From a virus, in IMG/VR virus record IMGVR_UViG_3300030109_001570, positions 1 to 22,655 of that record: DNA of 22,655 nt. One strand, written 5' to 3'. The number at the start of each line of letters is the position of its first letter. Position 1 is the stretch's first letter. The notes beneath the pieces are model-generated. The model saw only the letters and a program-made list of their open reading frames with translations, was not told the origin of the DNA and did not search any database. A program made the translations under genes and the position numbers. Shown piece by piece: positions 1-9,035 of the stretch.

Positions 1-2839
1 CAATCATGGTTTTACCTTCTTCAAGAGCGTCGTAAATTGCGCGCTTCATCGTAAGTTCGACCCAGTCTTTCTTCAGTGGTATGTCCGGCACACCGCCTTG
101 CGCAATGATTGCCTTGTCGCGCGACCTATAGAAATCACGCAGGTCTTTCGATGTAAGTTTCTCTAAAAACTCTAGGCCGCGATCATAGCCGTCGCTGTCG
201 ACCATTTTGCTTCCGTAGCGTTTCGGAGATAGATCGCGAACAGCGCCGCCGACTTCATTGCCACCGCCGCGAAAACTTGAAAGCGTCGCGACAAACATAT
301 TAAAAGCATCATACAGCTGCTCGTCGGACATTTTCTTTTTCGGCAGTTCTGCAATCGTTTGCACGATAGCATTTATAGCCTGACTCTCGGCTGAATCCGG
401 GAACACTTTTAGACTAAGTTCTACACCTAGTTTTTTAGACAAATACTTTTCCATTGCCTCGGCACGATCTTTGCCTTTGATCATGCGGCTAAAGCCTTCG
501 TACAAGCCAGACAGGTTTGTCAGGATGTCAACGTCTCTTGCCTGTTCGTTTGGATCAGTGATACGTACCTCGCCATAACCGAAAGCGCGTAGTTTATCTT
601 TCATGCGTTCGTTTATTTCTGTGCCTTCAGCTTTCCATGTGTCCATGACTTCTTCGGTCTGATAACCACGTCTGCCGCCTGCCTGCATTAAATCAGACTG
701 TATCTCTTCAATGAACATCACGCTTTTCGGATCACCGCCGCCGCCGAACATATCCGGCTGATCCGGCTGATCTAGCACGACCTCGCGATCTGTGCTTCGA
801 TAATGCGCAAACGTGTTCTGCTCAAAATGCTGATGAACGTTGGTCTGCGGAAAACGCTTGTCGTCTTCCGGCATTAACAAGCGGACTTCTTTGTAGTTCT
901 CTGGCGGGCCGCTTTCAGTCGGAAATGTAATGCTTGAATATTGCCCCGTGCCATCACCGCCATCTATGTTTTCGATGTAATTGTTTGCTCGGTGAATTGC
1001 TTCGTCTTCGCTGTCAAACTTTCCAATTGTATCATAATTATCGATAACGTCGTAACTCGCACGGTTTTCCATTGCTTCAAAGACTTCGTCTCCGTACAGG
1101 TTTGCGGAGAGGTCTTCATACAGTTCGCTTATTCGATTTTTAATGGGGCTTGGCAAATTGCCAACGCTACCACGTAGCTCGTTTCTAATCTGCTGAATTA
1201 TTTCTTTAGCAGCTTCGCGCGCCGCTTCGGCTTCTTCGTTTCCAAAATACGCAAAGTTATTTTCGATACTCAGCTCTACTTCATCTAAGACGCTTTTGTT
1301 TTTTTCGGCGTCAAATATATCAAAATACTTATTGATCATAATGTCGACGTAATCCGGTTCTCCGACAAAGCCGCCGTCTACATTGCGATATCCGCTGACG
1401 CTTCCCCGCGAAAATTCGTACTCGTCAGTTTCACGACTGCTGATCAAATCATCGAGGTCGTATGCCTCGGTAACAGTATCATATTCGCCGGGCGTGTATC
1501 CGCCGCTCCCCAAGTCGCGCGCCTCATCAAGACGCACCCGATTTGCTTCCAGAAAATCAGCTATATCTGCTTTTGTAATTGCGCCTTCGGCGTCGCGCAA
1601 AAACTTATCGAGGCCGGTTAAACCAATTTCCTCGGCTTTTGCGCCGAACTCAGCAAGTCGCTGTGGATCACTTAACGTCGCAAGCATTTGCTCACCAGAT
1701 GCAGATTCCGGCAGTGCATCAAGCATGTTTATCAGGCCGCTGCGGAACCCCATTTCATCAGGCTGCTGCGCCAGCTGCGCTTCCGGTCGTGTGCCAATTG
1801 GACCGACGCCGCTGCGCAGTACCGCGCCACCTTGAACCGGTCCGTAAACCGCCTCGTTAAAAGCGTCACGCGCCGCGCGTACAACTTTACCGCCTTGCCC
1901 GATAGCAACGCCAAGCCCAGAACCTACAGCATAACCAACGGCTGCGCTCTGCCCTACACTTTCCCAGTTCGGCTGAAACGTGCGCTCTTCGCCGGGATAC
2001 TCCATGCCCCGCAATTCATCGGCCTGCGGCGGCTGAAATTTAAAACGCTGCTGCAGATAGTCTGCCATGCCTGCATAAGCAGAACCCTCGGCACCAACGA
2101 TGCTAGAACCGAGCGCAACCTGCATAAGCTTCTTTCTAACTCCCGATTTTATTCCCGCCTTACCTCCAGCAGACAGAAGCTCCTGCACAAGTTTAAAACT
2201 ACCAACGCCAAGAGCGTTTGCCGGATCAGACAACATATTTTTAATGAAGCGAACAGTTCCCGGCCATGAAAGGTCTGGCGTGCGCTCGTACATTTCAAGC
2301 AATGCAGCTTGAGCCAAGGCGACTTCTGGCGGCATTTCGTCAATTTCTGACCAATTAACTAAACCACCAAAAAAGTTATGATTAAGATGTCCCGCATACT
2401 CGATGCCAAACTCGGCAACCTCGTTAGCGTCGCGGCCTTCAGCTAATTTACGATCTTTGTTACTTGGTCCGCTTCGGTCTGCAGCGCCCGTCATAAGAAA
2501 CATTAAATTATCACGCGCATCAGCTGGACGATCACTGTACGCGCCAATTTTGTTTTTATAGTCGTGTACAATCTTACTTGCTTCGTACCAGTTGCCATCT
2601 AATTGCAGACTATCTGCAGCATCGCCGTCAGTGTAGGACATCTCACCGATGCCTATAGGCTTGGCATCCATGCCGTACGCGATTTCTGGATCTATCTCAG
2701 CGATCCGCAACTGTTTTGCAACTTCGCTATTAGCAAACTCGCGGCGTTCTTCGTTTTCGACGAGGCTATCAGTGAGCGATCCGGGCTTTGCAGGCTGATA
2801 CGGATTGCTCTCCATCATCGATGTCGATCCGATAATCAT
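1..2839 (-). CDS. Large polyvalent-type virion protein (probable ejected internal protein), C-terminus missing
   Basis: An open frame starts at the ATG at 2837-2839 and stays open to the left edge, so at least 946 residues are present and the C-terminus is cut off. The start overlaps the stop of the upstream gene by one base (TAATG), so translation is probably coupled. The C-terminal third carries motifs of the 'large polyvalent protein' family of phages and conjugative elements: a GQYSSITFP segment near residues 631-639 followed by a PENYKEVRLL-like strand, VMFIEEIQSDLMQ near 707-719, and PLKKDWVELTMKRA near 921-934. By position, last after two smaller internal-protein-like genes, it should fill the place of T7 gp16, the big protein ejected into the cell. 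The family assignment rests on visible motifs; the role is inferred from gene order. No lysozyme or transglycosylase motif was recognised in the N-terminal part. Confidence 0.8.
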   Translation of the reverse strand, partial: MIIGSTSMMESNPYQPAKPGSLTDSLVENEERREFANSEVAKQLRIAEIDPEIAYGMDAKPIGIGEMSYTDGDAADSLQLDGNWYEASKIVHDYKNKIGAYSDRPADARDNLMFLMTGAADRSGPSNKDRKLAEGRDANEVAEFGIEYAGHLNHNFFGGLVNWSEIDEMPPEVALAQAALLEMYERTPDLSWPGTVRFIKNMLSDPANALGVGSFKLVQELLSAGGKAGIKSGVRKKLMQVALGSSIVGAEGSAYAGMADYLQQRFKFQPPQADELRGMEYPGEERTFQPNWESVGQSAAVGYAVGSGLGVAIGQGGKVVRAARDAFNEAVYGPVQGGAVLRSGVGPIGTRPEAQLAQQPDEMGFRSGLINMLDALPESASGEQMLATLSDPQRLAEFGAKAEEIGLTGLDKFLRDAEGAITKADIADFLEANRVRLDEARDLGSGGYTPGEYDTVTEAYDLDDLISSRETDEYEFSRGSVSGYRNVDGGFVGEPDYVDIMINKYFDIFDAEKNKSVLDEVELSIENNFAYFGNEEAEAAREAAKEIIQQIRNELRGSVGNLPSPIKNRISELYEDLSANLYGDEVFEAMENRASYDVIDNYDTIGKFDSEDEAIHRANNYIENIDGGDGTGQYSSITFPTESGPPENYKEVRLLMPEDDKRFPQTNVHQHFEQNTFAHYRSTDREVVLDQPDQPDMFGGGGDPKSVMFIEEIQSDLMQAGGRRGYQTEEVMDTWKAEGTEINERMKDKLRAFGYGEVRITDPNEQARDVDILTNLSGLYEGFSRMIKGKDRAEAMEKYLSKKLGVELSLKVFPDSAESQAINAIVQTIAELPKKKMSDEQLYDAFNMFVATLSSFRGGGNEVGGAVRDLSPKRYGSKMVDSDGYDRGLEFLEKLTSKDLRDFYRSRDKAIIAQGGVPDIPLKKDWVELTMKRAIYDALEEGKTMI

Positions 2840-4827
2840 TAATTGCCTCGTCCTTCGTTTGGTGGTTTGGCTGAAACAGCGCCTAATGTTTTTGCGTGCG
2901 TTTCTAACGTCGAAACAATCAATTCGATGCGTTTCTCTAACGTGAACAGTTGACGAATAGACAAACGATCTTTTTGCGAAAGCCGCTTGTCTGGGTCTTT
3001 AACGCGTTGCCGTTCGCCGAGTTCTTGCTGACTTACTGCGCCGCCGTCCATTCGTTCTTGAAACTCAACGCCATCAGCTCTTTCTACGCCATCTATCTCA
3101 AAATCATATTTACGCTCAAAACCTTCTATTTGATCGCGAAGATATTTGAGCATTGTGTTTCGAGATTTTTCAATAAACACAAGATTTTGTTCAAGTGCTT
3201 GTTTAGCGGCAACCTTATCGTCTGCGTCTTTTTCTCCTTTGCCGGGTAAAATTATTTTATTATTGTAAAAATATTTTTCAAACTGCTCGTATAAATTTTG
3301 CGGTAAGCCTTGTATCAAAGCCGTTGCTTTCTCTCCCGTCTCTGCTTTAGCGCGCGCCAGCGCATTGATATAGGCTACGCCGGGGCGCACGTCCTTTTGA
3401 AGCTGGCTATCGTAAAAATCCAAGACCTGCGCTTCCCGCAAAGGCTCGTCTGCTCTACCATACCGCGTACTGAATGCCCCAAGTGCCTGCTTTAAATTAT
3501 CCCGATAGCTTTTGCGTTCGAGAGCTTCCGGCGTTTTCGCTTTCAATCCGTTTATTTGTTTTCGTAATTCAGACGCGGCCTTGCCGCCAAGCTTCAGTCT
3601 CGCAGTGTCCTCGTGTATATCCGCGTTAATTTCGTCGAGATCGCTGTCGGTCGTAGCCTCGTTAATTTGATTTACATAATCTCTATAGAGTTTCGGGTTA
3701 TAAATTGCGTCTTCGCCGCGCATCATCGCACGTAATGAATCACGCTGATCTTTATTGAGTTCACGCAATTGTGAAATGTCAAATGCCGTAATATTTTCAA
3801 CTGGTGGGCCTTCGCCTGTTATCGCGTGTTGACGCGCTGCCAAAGTTTGAGCTTGCAACTTTTCAAATTTTGTAAGCTGCGCTTCCCTACGTTTAGTCTC
3901 ATTACGCGCGTCCTGCGTGTTCAAGTAGTTTGTTTGCGCTCTTTCTGCGCTTTCTTCCTCGCCGCTTACGGTCGCAATTAATCTATTCCGTGTATCATTG
4001 TCTAAATGAGGAAAATTCTTAGCGTCGAGCAATTGCACTTTTAAATTCTCGTATGCATTTTCTTTTTCATCACGCCGCATGCTTTCGATAGTAATCATGC
4101 TCTGTTTAACAAGATCTTCATCTAAAGAAGACAGAAAACCCCTTTCACGCTTTTCTATGTCGACAAGCGATTCACCTTGCTCTAGTCCATTGTCTCGAAT
4201 CTTTGCGACATGCGCCTGCATCGCGGCAATGCGTGTTGCTCCCGTTAGCGTGCCAATACGCCGCCGTTCGGTTTCATCGGACCTATTCATTTCAGCTTTA
4301 TAGCGGTCGAGATAGCGCGTGCGCAGTGTTGTGTTTAAACCCGGCAAGGCTGCGCGCATTTTTGCCGCAGCGGCAGCTTTGAAGCGACGCGCCACGTCCC
4401 TATCGGGTATTTTTGCCGCTTGTTTTGTAATTCGCTCCGATAACAAACTTCGCACTCTTGCCATGTGCGCCTGCTGTGTTTCAGCCGGTAATTGCACCTC
4501 GTTAAAAACGATGCCGTTCGCCGTGTTTTGCGGCGTCGTAATTGTTTGGCTTTGACCAACTGGAGCAGTCAAAACGTCCGTCTGCGCTTGAAAGAGAAAG
4601 TCGCTAAATTTATTCTCTTCAGCTGCCTGCAGCGTCGCGTTTTCTTGCTTTAGTTCGGTGACTGCAATATCGCCGAGTTGCTGACCGCCTTTGACTATTT
4701 GCGCGCCAAGCTGGAAAGCTGCGTTTGCAGGAGCTGCATACGCACTCGGCGAAGCTGACACAGATAACGGTCGCGCACCGCTGTCAGCCGTCAACGCTGT
4801 TTGTCTTCGATACTGCGGTATTTTCAT
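2839..4827 (-). CDS. Putative internal virion (ejection) protein, coiled-coil rich
   Basis: A 662-residue protein beginning MKIPQYRRQTAL. It is rich in Ala, Gln, Glu, Lys and Arg, with long helical stretches (about residues 50-470) and no signal peptide or membrane segment. An N-terminus of this style followed by a long helical body is common in phage internal or ejection proteins encoded between the tail nozzle genes and the largest virion protein, the place held by gp15 in T7. No catalytic motif was seen. The stop overlaps the start of the next gene by one base, and the upstream gene ends directly before its ATG, so the three internal-protein genes form a coupled block. The function is inferred from order and composition, not from a recognised domain. 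Confidence 0.7.
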   Translation of the reverse strand: MKIPQYRRQTALTADSGARPLSVSASPSAYAAPANAAFQLGAQIVKGGQQLGDIAVTELKQENATLQAAEENKFSDFLFQAQTDVLTAPVGQSQTITTPQNTANGIVFNEVQLPAETQQAHMARVRSLLSERITKQAAKIPDRDVARRFKAAAAAKMRAALPGLNTTLRTRYLDRYKAEMNRSDETERRRIGTLTGATRIAAMQAHVAKIRDNGLEQGESLVDIEKRERGFLSSLDEDLVKQSMITIESMRRDEKENAYENLKVQLLDAKNFPHLDNDTRNRLIATVSGEEESAERAQTNYLNTQDARNETKRREAQLTKFEKLQAQTLAARQHAITGEGPPVENITAFDISQLRELNKDQRDSLRAMMRGEDAIYNPKLYRDYVNQINEATTDSDLDEINADIHEDTARLKLGGKAASELRKQINGLKAKTPEALERKSYRDNLKQALGAFSTRYGRADEPLREAQVLDFYDSQLQKDVRPGVAYINALARAKAETGEKATALIQGLPQNLYEQFEKYFYNNKIILPGKGEKDADDKVAAKQALEQNLVFIEKSRNTMLKYLRDQIEGFERKYDFEIDGVERADGVEFQERMDGGAVSQQELGERQRVKDPDKRLSQKDRLSIRQLFTLEKRIELIVSTLETHAKTLGAVSAKPPNEGRGN

Positions 4828-5397
4828 TTAAGCACCCGCTAACATAAAGCCCGTGCGAGCCATGCTCTGCAGACCTTGTATAGTTGCCGCTTTTGCTCGG
4901 ATCTGGCCTTGCTGCAGCGCAAGCTGACCTTGATTGCGGAATAGATCAGCTTGAATGCGCGCGTTAACACCTTGCTCACGTATCGCCAATGCCTGCGCAT
5001 CGGCATTCATGCGTCGAACTTGTATTTCTTCATCAGCTTCACGCGCATTCGCAATCTGCACTTCCCGCGCCGTGCCGGTGTCGCTACGAAAACCTGCTGC
5101 GCGATACCGCGCGCCGACAGTGGCGTTTAGTCGTTCAAAATCGTCGCGGAAATCTTCAATATTTATTTCGCTGACAAGTTCGGAAAAGTCAGCGCGTATT
5201 TCGGCAGCTTTTGCGTTACGCTCTTGAACGCGCGCATTAAAGTCTGCCGCTTGTTTCTGCGCTGCAGCTGCTGCCTTCGCGGCGCGCTTTTGAAACATCA
5301 TGCCAAAGGCTTGCAAGCCAAGACCCGCGCCGCCTAGCGCCATGCCTGCTGTTCCCAATCCCGCCGCCGCTGGCGCGCCTGATCCTGCTGGTAACAT
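4828..5397 (-). CDS. Putative internal virion protein (T7 gp14-like position)
   Basis: A 189-residue protein. Residues about 1-33 are Gly/Ala-rich and hydrophobic and could insert in or cross a membrane; the rest is a charged, Ala/Gln-rich helix (residues 34-180), with 'ERNAKAAEIRADF' and 'QGQLALQQGQIRAKAA' segments. A small protein with a hydrophobic N-terminus and a helical body next to a gp13-like gene matches the place and build of T7 gp14, the ejected protein that reaches the outer membrane. The ATG at 5395-5397 overlaps the preceding stop by one base (TAATG). The family call rests on context and composition; an assembly or scaffold-like virion protein is the alternative. Confidence 0.65.
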   Translation of the reverse strand: MLPAGSGAPAAAGLGTAGMALGGAGLGLQAFGMMFQKRAAKAAAAAQKQAADFNARVQERNAKAAEIRADFSELVSEINIEDFRDDFERLNATVGARYRAAGFRSDTGTAREVQIANAREADEEIQVRRMNADAQALAIREQGVNARIQADLFRNQGQLALQQGQIRAKAATIQGLQSMARTGFMLAGA

Positions 5398-5849
5398 TAT
5401 TTAATCCTCGAATAAATTATATGATCGCTGCCGTCAGGTCCGTAGCCGCGCAGCACGCCTTCGTTTTCAAAACCAAGCCATTCGAGAAACCGACGACCAC
5501 GCACGAAATCGGCATGCGTCGTTGCTTGCACACGCCTAAATCCCTCGCGCTCGGAAATTTCGTCGAGAAACGACCGAACTGCTTTTACTGCCTTTCGCGG
5601 TTTTGCGAGCAAGCGGCTGCTCGGCAATAACCACGCCTCGCCGACGCCTTCCCAAACTTTGTAAAGCCCCGCCGCAGCGACAAGATGACCGTCGTCAATC
5701 ATTGAATACGCCATGTTTGGCATACCGGCGACGACCTCAAAATACGGTTTCATCGTTGTATCAGCATCGGCAAGCACGCCGAAATCTTGACGGCCTTGCT
5801 CGATCAAGTCTTCTGCATGCGCTGCGATAAAGTCGACAACTTTAATCAA
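5397..5849 (-). CDS. GNAT-fold gp13-like internal virion protein
   Basis: About 150 residues with a compact N-acetyltransferase-like pattern: an N-terminal helix (IKVVDFIAAHAEDLIEQG), central strands (MAYSMIDDGHLVAAAGLYKV), then EAWLLPSSRL, and a C-terminal RVQATTHADFVRGRRFLEWLGFENEGVLRGYGPDG. The last segment is the usual GNAT ending 'FLE.LGF..EGVLR.YG.DG'. Phage proteins of this kind at this locus belong to the T7 gp13 group, which keeps a GNAT-like fold but serves virion assembly; enzymatic activity cannot be assumed. I chose the TTG at 5847-5849 because the conserved-looking N-terminus (start-IKVVDFI) begins there and it overlaps the nozzle gene stop by 8 bases. A TTG at 5876 would add nine residues. 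Neither start has a clear Shine-Dalgarno sequence. Confidence 0.7.
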   Translation of the reverse strand: MIKVVDFIAAHAEDLIEQGRQDFGVLADADTTMKPYFEVVAGMPNMAYSMIDDGHLVAAAGLYKVWEGVGEAWLLPSSRLLAKPRKAVKAVRSFLDEISEREGFRRVQATTHADFVRGRRFLEWLGFENEGVLRGYGPDGSDHIIYSRIK

Positions 5850-8445
5850 ACGTCTGCACCCGCGCAAAAGCCGCAATGACCGTCATCGGCAGCGGTAAAT
5901 CTTGCCGCACGACGACAAAGCTGTCCTGATCAAACCCTGCCGGAAACTCGATTTCTTTATCGCCGTCGAATAACGGGATTGCGACGTTCATCGGATCAGC
6001 GCCCGTTCTAAATGGTATTCGGTCAAGCGTACCAACATCACCGCCGACCAACGCATTTACGGTTCGGAAAAATCTTATCGTGACTTCATCAATTCGTTTA
6101 ATTTTACCTTGAGCTGTGCCGTCTGTGCTTCCCGCTTCAAGTCGCATCGTCGTAAGCGTCGAGTTAAAACCAAGACCAACGAATGCGCTGGTTGTCGATC
6201 TGTTCAACGTGATCGCACCGCTCGAAACGGTTGCGCTGGGATGCGTACTGCCTTCCTCCGCAATGTCGACGGGTTCGCCTTCCAAATGATTTAACCCAGA
6301 CAACGACGTTGCTGCGCTGCCGGAATAGGCAAGCGAGCTGTCGACAAACCTTGCATCGAGGATGTCATCGCCAAAATCAAAATTCGCCATACGCTCAACG
6401 TACCGCTTTGTCGCTCCGTTAATTGTCCGCTGTACGATCAGATACAGCTCGTCTTCGGTTGCCGCCGGGACGCAGACAATACTTTCGACAAGCGCATGCG
6501 ACTGACTTGTCACAGCAAGTCGCGTATTATCGCTTGAAACAATACTGAGAAACCCGCCGTTACTTCGACTCGTCTCTTCAATCGTAACGACATTGGCTGC
6601 AGGGTTCGCCACCGTAAAATCTGCATGCGCGTTGATTGCAGCGAAAATATTATCAGCGGTGTTATTGTTGTCCGCTTGTGGCCTAAACCCGAGCGTACTA
6701 TCCGGCGCTGATACACCTACAGCCTCGCTTGTAAAGGTTATAGTTTCGCCATCTGACTTAGTTAATTTCAAAGTCGTGCCGGTAGCAATGTTTGCAAAGT
6801 CGGTTACTGTTACTGTCGCCGCGCCGCTAACGCCGCCGATTATGTGTTTGTGCCAGCCGACAACTTTCTCTTCGCGCTGATACGTCATGCAAGCCATCTG
6901 GCCGTTATTTAAAACGGTCCAAACAATCGTGTCTGGTTCTTGCTGGTAACTCATATCCACAATGCCGGACTCGGTGATGTCTTCAGCCAGGATCGACATG
7001 TCCGGCGCAATATAAGAATCGCTATCGAAGTTATAAGACAGTTCGCGGACCTTGCGGCCTGCGCGTTGCACAAACAGCGTTGTGTATCCGACTTTCACCG
7101 GCTGTATGCTGGTGCTGCCGTGCGCAGACTGTTGTTTAATCTGCGCGTTCGTCGGCGTAATTGGCTCGTCAAATCCAGACGCTCTAACAGCAAACTCGCC
7201 AGCTTGCGTGCCGACGATTAACGACCGCGACGACGACAAGTATTGAATCACGTTTATTTCGTTTGACCCGATTGTAAACGTTAACGCGGCATCATCTTGA
7301 TCGCCAATGCGGAAGTCTTCAAACGATCCACCAACAGACCAGAAAATCGTCTGCGGCTGCGCTGTCGTTGCGGCAAAAACCAGCCGTTCTTCGTCAAACG
7401 TGGCACAGCTTGGAAAGCCCGTTGTCGTCGAAAACGCGCCGAGCTTCCATGACGTGTCAGCTTCGAGCGTTCCGGCAATTGTAAACGAGCTGCCTGCAGC
7501 TTCGTCTGCTAGATCGTCGGACGGCGAAATTATCAGTGTATCTTCAGTCACGGTCACGACTAAATACGTTCCGTTATTTGACGACGTGCCGGAGACGGTC
7601 ACTTTCATGCCGTCTTCAAAACCTTCTTTAATAAAGTTCTTTGCCGAATCTAAAATGCGGTCGTTATGCTCTAGCCCGGTCGACGACGGGTCGCCTTCCT
7701 TAAAAGAAATCGTCGAGGCCGCGTAGCTCGGTTCAAGCTCATCTTCAAAAAGATCATTTTCCTGCACCGTGGCAACGGCTGTAGTCGTGTTTGTTACAGA
7801 CGTTATCTTTGCGTAACCGTGATGTAACTCTACTAGCCGTCCGACATCTGTGCTGATAAACCCGCTGCCGCCGTTGATACCCGTTACCGCCGACGCGCTT
7901 ATTGTCACCGACCCAGTGCGTCCATTTGCTGTCAAGGTCGTCGATGTCGTGTTTGTGTCGCCCATCGGGCCGCGCTTGAAATCGACATCGGCAATCGTCC
8001 ATGCAGTGTCGGACGTTCGACTAATTTTGCGAACAGGATGCGCTGGATGCACGACATACATAACGTCTGCAGACTGCGCAAACTTTAGATCGCGTAGCTG
8101 TGCCGTCGTGTAGGTTGTTGTAACTTCGACCGGAGCTGCTGGCGATCCGGTTTCGATAACACCGCCGTCTTTAAAAACGCGAAAGTAATTATTGCCGAAC
8201 TCCAGCGCATACGCCTGATCGACGTTAAACTCAAACTTGACCAGACGCGTAAATACCGAGCTGTCTTTAACTTCTGCGATAAACCGCGTACCCGGTCGAC
8301 GGCTGACGCCGCCGTGCGCATGCACGATGAAATTCTCTAATTCACTGCAGCCGTTATAGTACTTCGACAGATCAGTACGACCGCCGAGACGTTTCGACAG
8401 ACGGCCTGCCGTGAAGTTAGAAAATGCGAAAGTTGCTTTCGCCAT
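5842..8445 (-). CDS. Tail nozzle / tail tubular protein B-like (gp12-like)
   Basis: An 867-residue structural protein. Residues 1-90 show the diagnostic start of the podovirus nozzle family: FSNFTAGRLSKRLGGRTDL, then YYNGCSELENFIVHAHGGVSRRPGTRF and VKFEFNVDQAYALEFG. Later family blocks are LVFAATTAQPQTIFWS (about 352-367) and EDELYLIVQRTINGATKRYVERM (about 662-684). It would form the distal tail tube below the gatekeeper. Two Thr/Ser/Asn-rich beta modules interrupt the usual framework, near residues 256-325 and 540-648; both look like add-on domains. The gene starts at an ATG next to the gatekeeper stop and overlaps the gp13-like gene at its end. Confidence is high for the family and moderate for domain limits. 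Confidence 0.9.
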   Translation of the reverse strand: MAKATFAFSNFTAGRLSKRLGGRTDLSKYYNGCSELENFIVHAHGGVSRRPGTRFIAEVKDSSVFTRLVKFEFNVDQAYALEFGNNYFRVFKDGGVIETGSPAAPVEVTTTYTTAQLRDLKFAQSADVMYVVHPAHPVRKISRTSDTAWTIADVDFKRGPMGDTNTTSTTLTANGRTGSVTISASAVTGINGGSGFISTDVGRLVELHHGYAKITSVTNTTTAVATVQENDLFEDELEPSYAASTISFKEGDPSSTGLEHNDRILDSAKNFIKEGFEDGMKVTVSGTSSNNGTYLVVTVTEDTLIISPSDDLADEAAGSSFTIAGTLEADTSWKLGAFSTTTGFPSCATFDEERLVFAATTAQPQTIFWSVGGSFEDFRIGDQDDAALTFTIGSNEINVIQYLSSSRSLIVGTQAGEFAVRASGFDEPITPTNAQIKQQSAHGSTSIQPVKVGYTTLFVQRAGRKVRELSYNFDSDSYIAPDMSILAEDITESGIVDMSYQQEPDTIVWTVLNNGQMACMTYQREEKVVGWHKHIIGGVSGAATVTVTDFANIATGTTLKLTKSDGETITFTSEAVGVSAPDSTLGFRPQADNNNTADNIFAAINAHADFTVANPAANVVTIEETSRSNGGFLSIVSSDNTRLAVTSQSHALVESIVCVPAATEDELYLIVQRTINGATKRYVERMANFDFGDDILDARFVDSSLAYSGSAATSLSGLNHLEGEPVDIAEEGSTHPSATVSSGAITLNRSTTSAFVGLGFNSTLTTMRLEAGSTDGTAQGKIKRIDEVTIRFFRTVNALVGGDVGTLDRIPFRTGADPMNVAIPLFDGDKEIEFPAGFDQDSFVVVRQDLPLPMTVIAAFARVQTFD

Positions 8446-9035
8446 TAGAGCCGCGCATTCGTAAAGTAGTCGGCCTGTATTGCGCCGCTGGCCGAGACGC
8501 CGAGTATCGCGCCCGGCGTGCCTTCAGTAGCGTCGACAAATCGCGCTTCTTTAAGCTTAGAGTCGTACAGCTGCCACATTGCTTGCGTCAGAGATGTCGA
8601 CTGCGACAGCGTAAAGCTAACATCCGCCGCAAGACGCGCCGCTATTGTTTCAATAAGCAGCAGATCCCATTCGTTCGGGTCTGTAACGCGCGCTATGTAA
8701 ATCAGATTAATTGTGCTTTCGTCGCTGACGATTTTGCGGCCTTCGACACGAAACTCTAAGTCGAGATGATCGAGGCGCAGAACGCGCAGGCAGAACGGAT
8801 CACTTGGTAACGTAAACGCATTCGTCCAATCGAATGCAGGCTGTTCAGTGTCTGGTGCCAGCGTGCGACGTGTTACCGCGCAGTTCCACGGGTGCGCACG
8901 TAAGACAGCGTCTCTGACGCTGTCGAACCTCTGATTGCTTACCCGCGCGGACTTGCTGTCTTCAGAACGACTAATAATATTCGACGCGCCGATCATGTTC
9001 ATTGCGCTGTTGATGATGTCAACTTCACTCGCCAT
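8445..9035 (-). CDS. Tail gatekeeper / tail tubular protein A-like (gp11-like)
   Basis: A 196-residue protein from the ATG at 9033-9035 (MASEVDIINSAMNMIGASNI). The pattern 'NSAL..IGA..I', RVSNQRFDSVRDAVLRAHPWNCA, TLPSDPFCLRVLRL, and IYIARVTDPNEWDLLLIETIAARLAADV is that of the T7 gp11-type adaptor that joins the portal to the nozzle. The ATG at 9035 is preferred over an upstream start at 9074 because family proteins begin with this motif; it overlaps the oxygenase stop by 11 bases. Its stop shares one base with the ATG of the nozzle gene, so gatekeeper and nozzle are probably made in a coupled way. Confidence 0.9.
   Translation of the reverse strand: MASEVDIINSAMNMIGASNIISRSEDSKSARVSNQRFDSVRDAVLRAHPWNCAVTRRTLAPDTEQPAFDWTNAFTLPSDPFCLRVLRLDHLDLEFRVEGRKIVSDESTINLIYIARVTDPNEWDLLLIETIAARLAADVSFTLSQSTSLTQAMWQLYDSKLKEARFVDATEGTPGAILGVSASGAIQADYFTNARL

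Noticed and set aside
1688-2269. 193-residue + strand frame
   Set aside because: It lies opposite the large polyvalent protein gene, which has clear family motifs; the + frame has no recognisable pattern.
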